In this document: in pieces, positions 8,472 to 16,580 of the stretch | Numbering within the stretch: the stretch's first letter is position 1 | Layout of the letters: every line of letters starts with the position of its first letter | Source: JACDCA01 sp963810305 | Lineage (GTDB): Bacteria > Acidobacteriota > Vicinamibacteria > Vicinamibacterales > 2-12-FULL-66-21 | Length of the DNA stretch: 64,000 bases | Assembly (NCBI GenBank): GCA_963810305.1 | Contig: CAWEMY010000017.1 | Location: forward strand, 310,001-374,000 | Reading direction: 5' to 3' | The notes under the pieces: generated by a model | What the model was told of the DNA's origin: nothing | What the model saw: only the letters and a program-made list of their open reading frames with translations | The model's database searches: none | Translations under genes and position numbers: made by a program

Positions 8472-9914
8472 ATGTCCATTCACGTCATAGGCGGGGGGCT
8501 TGCCGGAAGCGAAGCCGCCTGGCAGGCCGCTTCTCTCGGGGTTCCTGTCACCATCCACGAAATGCGTCCGGTGCGGCCGACCGCGGTCCACAAGACCGAT
8601 CGGCTTGCCGAGCTCGTGTGCAGCAATTCCTTTCGCGGTGACAAACTCGATAACGCCGTTGGTCTGTTGAAAGAAGAGATGCGGCGGCTGGGGTCCGTGG
8701 TGATGAAGGCTGCCGACCTCGCGCGCGTCCCCGCCGGTGCCGCGCTCGCTGTGGATCGCGACCGGTTCGCCGAAGAAGTGACGCGCGCGGTCTCGGCGCA
8801 TCTGCTCATCACAGTTCGCCGCGAAGAGATCGAGCAGATACCGACCTCACTCGACGGGCCGCTCATCATCGCCACCGGTCCGTTGACGTCCGCCGCGCTG
8901 TCGCGCGAGATCGCCGCGCTTGTCGGCGGCGATCACCTCTATTTCTACGACGCCATCAGCCCCATCGTCCTCGCCGAAACCATCGACCGTTCCCGCGTCT
9001 TCCGCGCCTCGCGCTGGGGCCGGAACATCGGACCACGTGACGGTGTAGGGGCGGTTCGCGAACCGCCCCTACGGGTGTTGGGACCCGCATGCGGCCTGGA
9101 CGACGGGGAGGGGGATTACCTGAACTGTCCGTTTACCGCGGACGAGTACGCCAGGTTCTATCAGGCGCTGATCTCGGCTGAGAAGGCGCCGCTGCATGAG
9201 TTCGACGATGCGAAGTTCTTTGAAGGATGCCTGCCAATCGAGGTGATGGCAGGACGCGGCGTCGATACACTCCGATTCGGGCCGATGAAACCCGTCGGTC
9301 TGCCGGATCCGCGCACGGGACGCGAGGCGTTCGCGATCGTGCAGCTCCGGCAGGACAATCTCGCCGCCTCGCACTACAGCCTGGTTGGATTCCAGACGCA
9401 GATGAAGTGGGGCGAACAGGCGCGCGTGCTCCGCTTGATCCCCGGCCTCGAGAACGCGGAGTTCGTCCGCTACGGCATGATCCACCGCAATACGTACATC
9501 AACGGCCCGACCGTACTGCGCGAGACCTGGCAGGTACGTGGACGCGACGATCTCTTCTTCGCAGGACAGATTTCCGGCGTGGAAGGCTACGTCGAATCGG
9601 CGGCCTCGGGACTCATCGCCGGACGCAATGCCGCCGCACTCGTGGGCGGCCGCCAGCCGTCGGCGCCGCCGCGGACGACCGCCATCGGCGCTCTGGCCTA
9701 TTACGTCTCTCACGCCGATCCGAAACACTACCAGCCGACCAACATCACCTTCGGCATCATCCCGCCGCTTCAGCGAGAGCCGGGCGGCCCGCGCGTGCCG
9801 AAGAAAAAGGCGGATCGCAACGAGCGGATCTCGCAGCGGGCGCTCGCCGATCTCGCTGTGTGGATGAAACAGACCGCGAGCTTCGAACCGAGTATGTTGC
9901 AGACCCGCCGATAA
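8472..9914 (+). CDS. trmFO: Methylenetetrahydrofolate--tRNA-(uracil-5-)-methyltransferase
   Basis: TrmFO uses FAD and methylenetetrahydrofolate to make 5-methyluridine at position 54 of tRNAs. The FAD-binding motif IHVIGGGLAGSEAAWQA is at residues 3-19. Family blocks follow: IHEMRPVRPTAVHKT, ELVCSNSFRGD, YFYDAISPIV, YLNCPFTADEY, FEGCLPIEVMAGRGVDTLRFGPMKPVGL and GQISGVEGYVESAASGLIAG. The length is 480 residues, longer than usual. A 28-bp palindrome at 9045-9072 is read in frame (VGAVREPPL), within an extra segment of about 20-25 residues (roughly 184-206) just before YLNCP. The stop codon TAA abuts the ATG of the next gene. Confidence 0.96.
   Translation: MSIHVIGGGLAGSEAAWQAASLGVPVTIHEMRPVRPTAVHKTDRLAELVCSNSFRGDKLDNAVGLLKEEMRRLGSVVMKAADLARVPAGAALAVDRDRFAEEVTRAVSAHLLITVRREEIEQIPTSLDGPLIIATGPLTSAALSREIAALVGGDHLYFYDAISPIVLAETIDRSRVFRASRWGRNIGPRDGVGAVREPPLRVLGPACGLDDGEGDYLNCPFTADEYARFYQALISAEKAPLHEFDDAKFFEGCLPIEVMAGRGVDTLRFGPMKPVGLPDPRTGREAFAIVQLRQDNLAASHYSLVGFQTQMKWGEQARVLRLIPGLENAEFVRYGMIHRNTYINGPTVLRETWQVRGRDDLFFAGQISGVEGYVESAASGLIAGRNAAALVGGRQPSAPPRTTAIGALAYYVSHADPKHYQPTNITFGIIPPLQREPGGPRVPKKKADRNERISQRALADLAVWMKQTASFEPSMLQTRR
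9045..9072. repeat. 28-bp palindrome inserted in frame in trmFO
   Basis: Same element as at 8432-8459, with identical arms and about 6 bases of shared left flank. It is read as VGAVREPPLR within TrmFO, in a segment that homologues lack, just upstream of the conserved YLNCP block. Confidence 0.9.
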
Positions 9915-10922
9915 ATGAAAGAGTGCCTCGAGGACTTCCTCGAACATCTCGCGCTGAACGAGAACGCCTCGGATCACACCGTCCGGGCCTACGAGAGCGA
10001 CCTGTCGCAATTCCTCGCCTTCCTCTCACAGCAGACCGGACGCAAGCGCGCCGCGCTCGTCGCCGAAGACTTTTCGCAGTCGAGCATCCGCGCGTTCCTC
10101 GGCGACCGCAACAAGCGCGGGAACGCACGTTCCTCCGCAGCCCGCAAGCTCGCCGCGCTCAGGACGTTTGCCCGTTACCTGCGCCGCGAAGGCATCCTCG
10201 ACGCGGATCCCGCCGCGCTCGTGGGGACGCCCAAACGCGAACAGCGTCTGCCGGCCCATCTCGGCGAAAAGGAAATGACGACGCTGCTCGAGATGCCGGA
10301 CGTGTCGCAGCCGCTCGGCCGCAGGGATCGCGCGATTCTCGAGTTGTTCTATGCGTCCGGTCTACGCCTCAGCGAACTGGTCGGACTGGATCTCGAGGAC
10401 GTCAACCTCTCCACGCGCATCGTCCGCGTCATGGGCAAGGGGAGAAAGGAGCGGCTGGTTCCGTTCAATCGCTCGACCGAGGCCGCTGTCCGTGCGTGGC
10501 TGAAGGACTGGCAAGCCTTCGCTGACGGGGCTCGGGACTCGGGGCCGGGGACTCGGGGCTCGGGGCTTGGGGCTGGCGATTCGGGGCTCGGGGCTCGGGG
10601 CTCGACAGATCGTGCGAAGGCGAAACGCCGTTCAAAAAAGGCTGCTTCTCCTCTCTTTCTCAACTACCAGGGAGGACGGTTGTCGACTCGCAGTGTGGAC
10701 CGGCTGGTGAGAAAGTACGTGGCACAGTGCAGCACCCGGTTCGGGATCAGCCCGCACGCGCTGCGGCACTCCTTCGCCACGCATCTACTCGAGCGCGGCG
10801 CGGACCTCCGCGCAATCCAGGAACTGCTCGGGCACGCACGGCTCAGCACGACGCAGCGTTACACGCACGTGAACTCAACGCAGCTGCTGGACGCGTACCG
10901 CAAAGCCCACCCGAAAGCCTAG
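9915..10922 (+). CDS. xerC: Tyrosine recombinase of the XerC/XerD type
   Basis: Site-specific recombinase that resolves chromosome dimers at dif. The N-terminal SAM-like domain (LEDFLEHLALNENASDHTVRAYESDL) is followed by the catalytic domain: Arg in ASGLRLSELVGL, Lys in GKGRKERLVPF, HALRHSFATHLL, the second His in LLGHARLSTTQRYTH, and the nucleophile Tyr in that last block. Its 335 residues exceed the usual 295-305 because a Gly/Ser/Arg-rich insert of about 27 residues (204-230), encoded by a 7-bp tandem array, sits in the loop after KDWQAF. The start follows the trmFO stop directly. It could be XerC or XerD; the position after trmFO resembles xerC in other phyla. The insert may be tolerated because it lies in a surface loop. 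Confidence 0.9.
   Translation: MKECLEDFLEHLALNENASDHTVRAYESDLSQFLAFLSQQTGRKRAALVAEDFSQSSIRAFLGDRNKRGNARSSAARKLAALRTFARYLRREGILDADPAALVGTPKREQRLPAHLGEKEMTTLLEMPDVSQPLGRRDRAILELFYASGLRLSELVGLDLEDVNLSTRIVRVMGKGRKERLVPFNRSTEAAVRAWLKDWQAFADGARDSGPGTRGSGLGAGDSGLGARGSTDRAKAKRRSKKAASPLFLNYQGGRLSTRSVDRLVRKYVAQCSTRFGISPHALRHSFATHLLERGADLRAIQELLGHARLSTTQRYTHVNSTQLLDAYRKAHPKA
10526..10604 (+). repeat. 7-bp tandem array (CTCGGGG-type) inside the Xer gene
   Basis: About eleven imperfect heptamers of the CTCGGGG type (variants ACTCGGG, CTTGGGG, GATTCGG) run through codons 204-230. The same unit makes up the arrays at 27722 and 61237. Confidence 0.85.
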
Positions 10923-12394
10923 GCGCTCCGCATCCCGCATCGCGCATTCCGCACTACGAGCCCGCTTGCGGCGTATTGGTCGTCCTGCTCGGGCGCCGGC
11001 GGCGGCACCGGATGGCGCCGGCCACCGCGCGTGTAGTCGATGCCTAGCGTCTTGATCTTGTAGTTCATCACGCGCGGGCTGATCGAGAGCAGCTCCGCAG
11101 CGTCCTTCTGGACCCAGTTCGACATCTTCAAAGCTTCGACGATTGCCTGCCGTTCGATGTCCTCGAGCGCGATGCCGGTCGGCGGGATCTTCACCACCGA
11201 GCTGCTATCGCCGGCCGCATTGGATGTGGAAAGCTCACCGAGTCGCAGGTCGTCGCTCGAAAGGTTCGGCCCCTCTGAGAGGAGCACGCCGCGCTCGATC
11301 GCGTTTTCGAGCTCGCGGATGTTGCCCGGCCAGTTGTAGCGCATGAGCAGCTTCAGCGCATCCGGCGCCAGACCGTCGACGTGCTTCTTGAGTTCCCCCG
11401 CGAACCGCCGCAGGAAGAACGCGGCCAGCGCCTGGATGTCTTCCTTGCGCTCGCGCAGCGGCGGCGTTTCGATCGACACGACGTTCAAACGGTAGTAGAG
11501 GTCCTCGCGGAATTGCCCGGCCGACACCATCTGCGGCAGGCTGCGGTTGGTCGCGGCGATCAATCGCACATCGACGCGCAACGTCCGCGTGCCGCCCAGG
11601 CGCTCGAACTCGTGCTCCTGCAGGACGCGCAGGATTTTCGCCTGCGTGTTGGCGCTCATGTCCCCGATCTCATCGAGGAAGAGCGTGCCGCCGTCGGCCT
11701 GCTCGAAGCGTCCGACGCGCTGCTTGTCGGCGCCGGTGAACGCTCCCTTTTCGTGGCCGAACAGCTCCGATTCGAGCAGGTTCTCCTGAAGCGCAGCGCA
11801 ATTCACCTTGACGAAATTGCGCGCCGCGCGCAATGAGTTGTGGTGGATCGCGCCGGCGATCAGTTCCTTACCAGTGCCCGTCTCGCCGCGGATCAGGACG
11901 GTGGTGTTGCTCTTGGCCACCTTGCGCACGACGCCAAGGACCGACTGCAGGGCGCCGCTGGCGCCGACGATGCGGTCGAAGTCGTAGATGTCCTGCTGGG
12001 TGTGGCGGAGGTATTCGATTTCGTGCTTCAGGCGACGGTGCTCGATCGCTTTCTCGATCTTGAGCTCCATCTCCTCGATCTCGAACGGCTTCTGCACGTA
12101 GTCGAAGGCCCCGATCTTCATGGCCTCGACGGCGGTGTTGATGGAGCCAAAGGCCGTCATCAATATCACCGCCGTCGTCGGGTGCAACGCTTTGGCGGTG
12201 CGCAGCACGTCCATGCCGTCGCTGCCGCCCATCTTGAGGTCGCTCAATATGACGTCGTACTGCCCCTCGTGCAGTTTCTCTATCGCGATATTGCCGTTCG
12301 GCGCTTCGTCCACCTCGTGGCGCGCGTCCGTCAACGCGCGCGCAACACCGCGGCGGAGCGAATCGTGATCGTCGGCTACCAGAATCCTGCCCAT
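10919..12394 (-). CDS. NtrC-family sigma-54-dependent response regulator
   Basis: Receiver domain at residues 1-120 (ILVADDHDSLRRG; phosphoacceptor Asp in VILSDLKMGG; VILMTAFGS; FDYVQKPF), an AAA+ domain (GETGTGKE Walker A, ELFGHEKGAFTGAD with the sigma-54-contacting GAFTGA loop, GGTLFLDEIGDM Walker B), then a Fis-type HTH (LKMSNWVQKDAAELLSISPRVMNYKI). It should activate RpoN promoters when phosphorylated, most likely by the kinase encoded just upstream. The last dozen residues (VVRNARCGMRSA) are coded by a 7-bp repeat array, and the gene overlaps the convergent Xer gene by 4 bases. Confidence 0.93.
   Translation of the reverse strand: MGRILVADDHDSLRRGVARALTDARHEVDEAPNGNIAIEKLHEGQYDVILSDLKMGGSDGMDVLRTAKALHPTTAVILMTAFGSINTAVEAMKIGAFDYVQKPFEIEEMELKIEKAIEHRRLKHEIEYLRHTQQDIYDFDRIVGASGALQSVLGVVRKVAKSNTTVLIRGETGTGKELIAGAIHHNSLRAARNFVKVNCAALQENLLESELFGHEKGAFTGADKQRVGRFEQADGGTLFLDEIGDMSANTQAKILRVLQEHEFERLGGTRTLRVDVRLIAATNRSLPQMVSAGQFREDLYYRLNVVSIETPPLRERKEDIQALAAFFLRRFAGELKKHVDGLAPDALKLLMRYNWPGNIRELENAIERGVLLSEGPNLSSDDLRLGELSTSNAAGDSSSVVKIPPTGIALEDIERQAIVEALKMSNWVQKDAAELLSISPRVMNYKIKTLGIDYTRGGRRHPVPPPAPEQDDQYAASGLVVRNARCGMRSA
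10923..10957. repeat. 7-bp tandem array (GCATCCC-type) at the end of the NtrC-like gene
   Basis: Five heptamers of GCATCCC type (GCGCTCC, GCATCCC, GCATCGC, GCATTCC, GCACTAC) lie immediately after the Xer stop codon. On the other strand they encode the extreme C-terminus of the NtrC-like regulator. The array at 45231-45301 has the same unit. Confidence 0.75.
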
Positions 12395-12407
12395 TGCCCC
12401 TCATTCC

Positions 12408-12466
12408 AGGCCGGCTAAAGCCGGCCTCTACCGACTGTTCCAGGCCGGCTGAAGCCGGCCGTCTAC
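12408..12466. repeat. Two GGCCGGCT-type palindromes between kinase and regulator
   Basis: Copies at 12408-12431 and 12442-12466 (arms AGGCCGGCT / AGCCGGCC plus CTAC) make up most of the 76-base gap between the histidine kinase and its NtrC-like partner. Confidence 0.85.
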
Positions 12467-12470
12467 CGAA

Positions 12471-13625
12471 TTACCCGAACAGCTCGTAATTCCCGTTGAC
12501 CGGCAAGGTCACGACGAAACGGGTGCCGGTTTTGGGGCCTACACTCACGTCGATCCGCCCGTCATGCGCGTCGACGATCTTGCGGACGATGGCCAGCCCG
12601 AGGCCGGTGCCCTGCGGCTTGGTCGTGAAGAACGGGCTGAAGATGCGGTCGATGAGATCCGGCGGAATGCCGGGGCCGTTGTCGACGACCTCTATCTCGA
12701 GCATCGGCACGGACTTGCCTTCTGGTCCAGCGCCGACTTCTTCCTCTACCGCTCGCTCGGTCGCCGAGATCCGGACCGATCCCTCGCCGCCCAGCGCCTC
12801 GAACGCATTGGCCAGGAGATTCGAGAACAGCTGGCGCAGCTGGTGTTTGTCCCCTTCGATCGCGGGAAGGCTGTCGGGAACGTCCACCAACAGCTTGACG
12901 TCGCGCCGCGGGACGTGGCTGTCGGCACTGGTGATCGCGTCCCTCACGACGTCAGGCAGCGCGATCCGCTCAACCTGCAACCGGATCGGACGCACGAAAT
13001 CCAGCACCTCGATGACGATCGCGTTCGCCATCTTGGCGTCCTTGATGATGTCTTTGAGGATCGTCTGTGCGTCCTCGTTGTCGGTGAGCTGCCGCTTGAG
13101 CAGCCCGGCCATGACTTCGATTCCCGCCAGTGGATTCTTGACCTCGTGCGCGATCGCCGCCGCCATCTCGCCCAGCGCGGCGAGGCGGTCGCGCAGTCTC
13201 TCGCGCTCTTCCAGCTGTTCGACGCGAGTCAGGTCCTTGAAGAAAAGCGTCGCGCCGGTCACCTGGCCTTGCGGGTCGCGCACCTGCGAAAGCGTGTAGC
13301 CGATCACCTTTCCGGTCCGCTTGAGGCGCAGCTCCGCACGATTGGGGAGGTGGGACTTCTCGAAGCCACCGGCAACGATCCGCGCAACGTCTGGGATTTC
13401 CCGCAGGACCTCCGAGTAGTGGCGACCGATGTCGTCGACGGTCGGCTGCAGCCCGAAAATCCGGTAGGCGACCTCATTCATCACGGCGATGCGGCCGTCC
13501 CGAGTGACCGCCAGCAGCCCGTTCTGGAGATTCCAGACGAGGTCCCGGTAGAAACTCTCAGTCGCGGCGCGCGTGTCTTGCGCTGCCGGCCGTTTACGAG
13601 GTCGCGTGGCCGCCATTGACTCCAT
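12471..13625 (-). CDS. PAS-domain histidine kinase (NtrB-like)
   Basis: A soluble 384-residue kinase without membrane segments. A PAS domain (LVWNLQNGLLAVTRDGRIAVMNEVAYRIFG, about 30-130) precedes the DHp helix with the phosphorylated His in AAAIAHEVKNPLAGI. The ATPase domain follows: N box NLLANAFEALGG, G1 VVDNGPGIPP, F box IFSPFFTTK, G2 GTGLGLAIV. It is encoded directly upstream of the NtrC-like regulator on the same strand, so the two should form one two-component system. The signal is unknown; PAS suggests a cytoplasmic cue. Confidence 0.93.
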   Translation of the reverse strand: MESMAATRPRKRPAAQDTRAATESFYRDLVWNLQNGLLAVTRDGRIAVMNEVAYRIFGLQPTVDDIGRHYSEVLREIPDVARIVAGGFEKSHLPNRAELRLKRTGKVIGYTLSQVRDPQGQVTGATLFFKDLTRVEQLEERERLRDRLAALGEMAAAIAHEVKNPLAGIEVMAGLLKRQLTDNEDAQTILKDIIKDAKMANAIVIEVLDFVRPIRLQVERIALPDVVRDAITSADSHVPRRDVKLLVDVPDSLPAIEGDKHQLRQLFSNLLANAFEALGGEGSVRISATERAVEEEVGAGPEGKSVPMLEIEVVDNGPGIPPDLIDRIFSPFFTTKPQGTGLGLAIVRKIVDAHDGRIDVSVGPKTGTRFVVTLPVNGNYELFG

Positions 13626-13750
13626 ATCTGTAACTGTTAGAACGCCAGCAGAGGGGCAAAGGGTATGCCTCAGCCAAAAAATACGAATCTGCAGTTTTCA
13701 GGGGGATTTTCGGGGACAGAGTGCGGAGCCGGAGGTGGCGACTGCCAGCC

Positions 13751-13787
13751 GACCGCTACAAAATCGGTCACCAATTACAAAATTGTA
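13751..13787. other. Two small hairpins after the ABC-F gene
   Basis: GACCG-9-CGGTC at 13751-13769 and TACAA-AA-TTGTA at 13776-13787 lie immediately downstream of the ABC-F stop on the minus strand. They could terminate or stabilise that transcript. No U-rich tail follows. The gap 13626-13787 also must hold the promoter of the PAS kinase, which I could not assign. Confidence 0.4.
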
Positions 13788-15869
13788 TCATTCCTCCTGC
13801 AGAGTTTCCCACTGACCCATGAGGTCACCCACCTCCCACATCAGGGTCTGATGCCGGGCGATGACGGTCTTTGACGCGTCGCGATCCTCGTAAAAACCTG
13901 GCGTAGACATAGTTGCCTCGATTTCTTTGATCTCACGCTCGCGTTCGGCGATCCTGCTCTCGAGCTCATCAATTCGTCGCTTCCGAGCCCCCTCGGTCTT
14001 CCGAACCCGCCGGGCCTCCGCGTCCTGACGCTTTTTGTCCTCATACGACACCTTGGGCGCGGGGGACTGAGGCGCGGGGCCTGACCCCGGACGCTTCGAG
14101 TTGGGGCCTGACCCCGGAGGCTGGGGGCCAGGGGCTGGGGGCTGGGGGCTGGGGGCTCCCTTGATGGCTGGACGCTGCGACCTGGGAGCTGGAAGCCGGG
14201 AGCTGGACTTGTCCGCCGAAGCCTTGGCGGAGGCGGAAGCTGGAGGCTGTGAGCTGGCAACCGCCTGCTGCTTCCGGCTCCAGAGATACTCCTCGTAGTT
14301 GCCCGGGTAGAGCAGCGCGCCACCGTTGCCGATGTCGATGACCTTCGTGGCGAGCTTGTCCACGAAGTACCGATCATGCGACACGAAGACGAGCGTCCCG
14401 CCGAAGTCCTCGAGCGCGTCGAGGAGGACGTCTTTGGAGTCGAGATCCAGATGGTTGGTCGGCTCGTCGAGAAGTAGCGTGTTCGACGGACGCAGCAGCA
14501 TGCGCGCGACAGCGAGGCGCGTGCGTTCACCGCCCGAGAGCACCCGCACCGGCTTCTCCACGTCGTCCCCGGAAAACAGAAAGCCGCCGAGGATGTTGCG
14601 GATGCTGGGAACCATGTGCAGGGGTGAATCCCCGGCAAGTGTCTGGTACACCGTCAACGTGGGATCGAGCCGTGTCGCTTCGTCCTGGGCGAAGTACTGG
14701 AGGACGACCTGGTGCCCCTCATTCCGCGCGCCGGAATCCGGCGGCTCGACGCCCGACAGCATCCGCATCATCGTGGATTTGCCGGCGCCGTTGGGGCCGA
14801 TCAGCGCGATGCGATCGCCGCGCTCGATATGGACGTTGACGCGGTCGAACACCACGCGCGTGCCGTAGGCCTTCCGGATGCTCTTCAGATCGAAGACGGT
14901 GCGGCCGCTCTTCACACTCGCCGGGAACGTGAAGTGGACGCGCTTGCGTTCGGGCGGGATCTCGATCGGGACGACCTTGTCGAGCATCTTGATCCGGCTT
15001 TGCACCTGCGCTGCTTTGGTCGCCTGGTAGCGGAAGCGATTGATGAACGCCTGCATCCGCTCGATCTCTTCGTCCTGATCGCGCTTCATCTGCCGCAGGC
15101 GCTCCATGCGGGCGTCGCGCTCAATCAGGTAATCGGAGTAGTTCCCGACGTAGTCGGTGAGCTTCCGCAGGCCGATGTCGGTGATCCGCGTGACCACGGC
15201 GTCCAGAAAGAAGCGATCGTGCGAGACGAGAATCACCGCGTGCGGGTAATCGGCGAGGTATTCCTCGAGCCAGTTGCGTGCGTCGAGATCGAGATGATTC
15301 GTCGGCTCGTCGAGGAGCAGCAGTCCGGGACGCCCGAGCAGCAGCTTCGCCAGCGCGATGCGCATCTGCCAGCCGCCGGAGAATGTTTCGGTCGGCTTAT
15401 CCAGGTCCTCCGCGTTGAATCCAAGGCCGCGAAGCACGGTGGTGACCTTGAGATCGATGCTGTAGCCCTCGAGGCGGCGAAAGTCCTCCTGCAGATCGCT
15501 GTACCGCGACAGCATCGCCTCGTGCTCGGATTCGTGGACCGAATCGTCCGCCAGGCGTTCTTCGAGTTGCGCGATCTCCGCGCGCATGTCGAGCAGTGGC
15601 TTGAACGCGAAACTGGCCTCTTCGTGCAGCGTGCGTCCGCTGTGGCTCAGGCCGTCCTGCGGCAGATAGCCGACCGTCAGGCCCGCAGGTTTCACGATCG
15701 ATCCGGAATCCGGTTCCTCCAGGCCGGCGAGCATCTTGAGCAGGGTGGTCTTCCCCGCGCCGTTCGGGCCGCTTAAGCCGACACGCTCACCGTCGTCGAT
15801 CTGCCAGCTGACCGAATCGAGAAGGACGCGTCCGCCAAAGGACTTGCTGAGAGAAACGAGCTGAATCAA
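13788..15869 (-). CDS. ABC-F family ATPase (Uup/EttA-like)
   Basis: Two ABC domains in one chain without membrane segments. Walker A is GPNGAGKTT and GPNGAGKST, the signatures are FSGGWQ and LSGGERT, and Walker B is LLLLDEPTNHLDL and TLLLDEPTNHLDL. The interdomain linker (DARMERLRQMKRDQDEEIERM...RYQATKAAQVQSRIKML) is the P-site-tRNA-interaction-like arm of ABC-F proteins, which act on ribosomes. The 693 residues include a Pro/Ser-rich region at about 537-598, encoded by 7-bp arrays and two other repeat types, before a C-terminal coiled coil like that of Uup. The start is a TTG at 15869, overlapping the stop of the upstream regulator (TTGA). Confidence 0.93.
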   Translation of the reverse strand: MIQLVSLSKSFGGRVLLDSVSWQIDDGERVGLSGPNGAGKTTLLKMLAGLEEPDSGSIVKPAGLTVGYLPQDGLSHSGRTLHEEASFAFKPLLDMRAEIAQLEERLADDSVHESEHEAMLSRYSDLQEDFRRLEGYSIDLKVTTVLRGLGFNAEDLDKPTETFSGGWQMRIALAKLLLGRPGLLLLDEPTNHLDLDARNWLEEYLADYPHAVILVSHDRFFLDAVVTRITDIGLRKLTDYVGNYSDYLIERDARMERLRQMKRDQDEEIERMQAFINRFRYQATKAAQVQSRIKMLDKVVPIEIPPERKRVHFTFPASVKSGRTVFDLKSIRKAYGTRVVFDRVNVHIERGDRIALIGPNGAGKSTMMRMLSGVEPPDSGARNEGHQVVLQYFAQDEATRLDPTLTVYQTLAGDSPLHMVPSIRNILGGFLFSGDDVEKPVRVLSGGERTRLAVARMLLRPSNTLLLDEPTNHLDLDSKDVLLDALEDFGGTLVFVSHDRYFVDKLATKVIDIGNGGALLYPGNYEEYLWSRKQQAVASSQPPASASAKASADKSSSRLPAPRSQRPAIKGAPSPQPPAPGPQPPGSGPNSKRPGSGPAPQSPAPKVSYEDKKRQDAEARRVRKTEGARKRRIDELESRIAEREREIKEIEATMSTPGFYEDRDASKTVIARHQTLMWEVGDLMGQWETLQEE
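14076..14117. repeat. Two GGGGCCTGACCCC elements inside the ABC-F gene
   Basis: Copies of an imperfect palindrome, GGGGCCTGACCCCGG, at 14076-14090 and 14103-14117, are read in frame (GSGP) in the low-complexity linker. The same element occurs at 16550-16580 and 39314-39364. Confidence 0.85.
14119..14261. repeat. 7-bp arrays and a CGCCGAAGCCTTGGCGG element in the ABC-F linker
   Basis: CTGGGGG-type heptamers at about 14119-14158 and GCTGGGA-type heptamers at about 14167-14207 and 14239-14261 bracket a palindrome (14208-14237; arms CCGCCGAAGCC / GGCGGAGGCGG). That palindrome is related to the one before hslV at 23643. Translated, they give the Pro/Ser/Ala-rich linker, including SAKASADKS. Confidence 0.8.
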
Positions 15870-16459
15870 CTTATGGGTTCGCCGAGTGCTTTGGCCGCCG
15901 CATTGAGGACGCGCGGGATGCGGAACGGTTTGGTGAGATAGCCCTGCACGCCGATGTCGATTGCCTCGATCGCGGTCGCCTCCGTGGAGTAGCCGGTAAT
16001 GATGATGACCGGAAGATCGGACTTGAGCCGGCGTGCCTCGCGGATGACGGTGAGACCGTCCACGCCTGGCATGCGCAAATCGGTGATCAGCAGGTCGTAG
16101 GACGTCATCCGCAGTCGTTCGAGCGCCGCTCGTCCGTCCTCTGCCAGATCGACGTCGTATTCGGCGAGCTGCAGCGTCTTCGCAAGCAGATCGCGGATCC
16201 CTTCCTCGTCGTCCACGACCAGGACGCGCGTGCGTCCATTCGACACGGGGGTTCGAACCGGCTGCGGGGTGGCCGCCGGCATGGTGGCCGGCCGCTGGCT
16301 CTCCAGCCAGAAGTCGATGTCCGTCTTACGAAAACGCCACTGACGTCCGACCCGGACCGCCGGGATCTTCCCGGCCTTGATCAGCCGATAGACCGTCCGC
16401 AGGTTGACCTGAAGGTAATCGAGTACCTCTTCGGTCGTTAGAAAACCATCGTTCTTCAT
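15866..16459 (-). CDS. Excisionase-type HTH fused to a response-regulator receiver
   Basis: Residues 1-55 form an HTH_17/MerR-like excisionase domain (FLTTEEVLDYLQVNLRTVYRLIKAGKIPAVRVGRQWRF). A short Pro-rich linker then leads to a complete receiver (RVLVVDDEEGIRDLL, phosphoacceptor Asp in LLITDLRMPG, VIIITGYS, GYLTKPF). The order is the reverse of ordinary response regulators, in which the receiver is N-terminal. With 197 residues nothing else is present. It probably binds DNA in a phosphorylation-dependent way and is likely the partner of the GAF kinase encoded just upstream on the same strand. Confidence 0.9.
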   Translation of the reverse strand: MKNDGFLTTEEVLDYLQVNLRTVYRLIKAGKIPAVRVGRQWRFRKTDIDFWLESQRPATMPAATPQPVRTPVSNGRTRVLVVDDEEGIRDLLAKTLQLAEYDVDLAEDGRAALERLRMTSYDLLITDLRMPGVDGLTVIREARRLKSDLPVIIITGYSTEATAIEAIDIGVQGYLTKPFRIPRVLNAAAKALGEPIS

Positions 16460-16549
16460 CTAGTGGGACTCTACGGCCAATTCTACCGCGCAGATTCATC
16501 AGCGCAGATTCGTCCCCGCAACTCTTGACGGTACTTGCACTTGCGAAAT

Positions 16550-16580
16550 CGGGGTCTGACCCCGTACGGGGCCTGACCCC
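16550..16580. repeat. Two GGGGTCTGACCCC-type elements after the GAF kinase
   Basis: CGGGGTCTGACCCCG at 16550-16564 and GGGGCCTGACCCC at 16568-16580. The second abuts the kinase stop codon, so the pair could act as a transcript-end structure on the minus strand. Confidence 0.8.

Noticed and set aside
9915..10922. Integrative-element integrase
   Set aside because: Position directly after trmFO, family motifs and lack of an att duplication or mobile cargo fit a chromosomal Xer recombinase.
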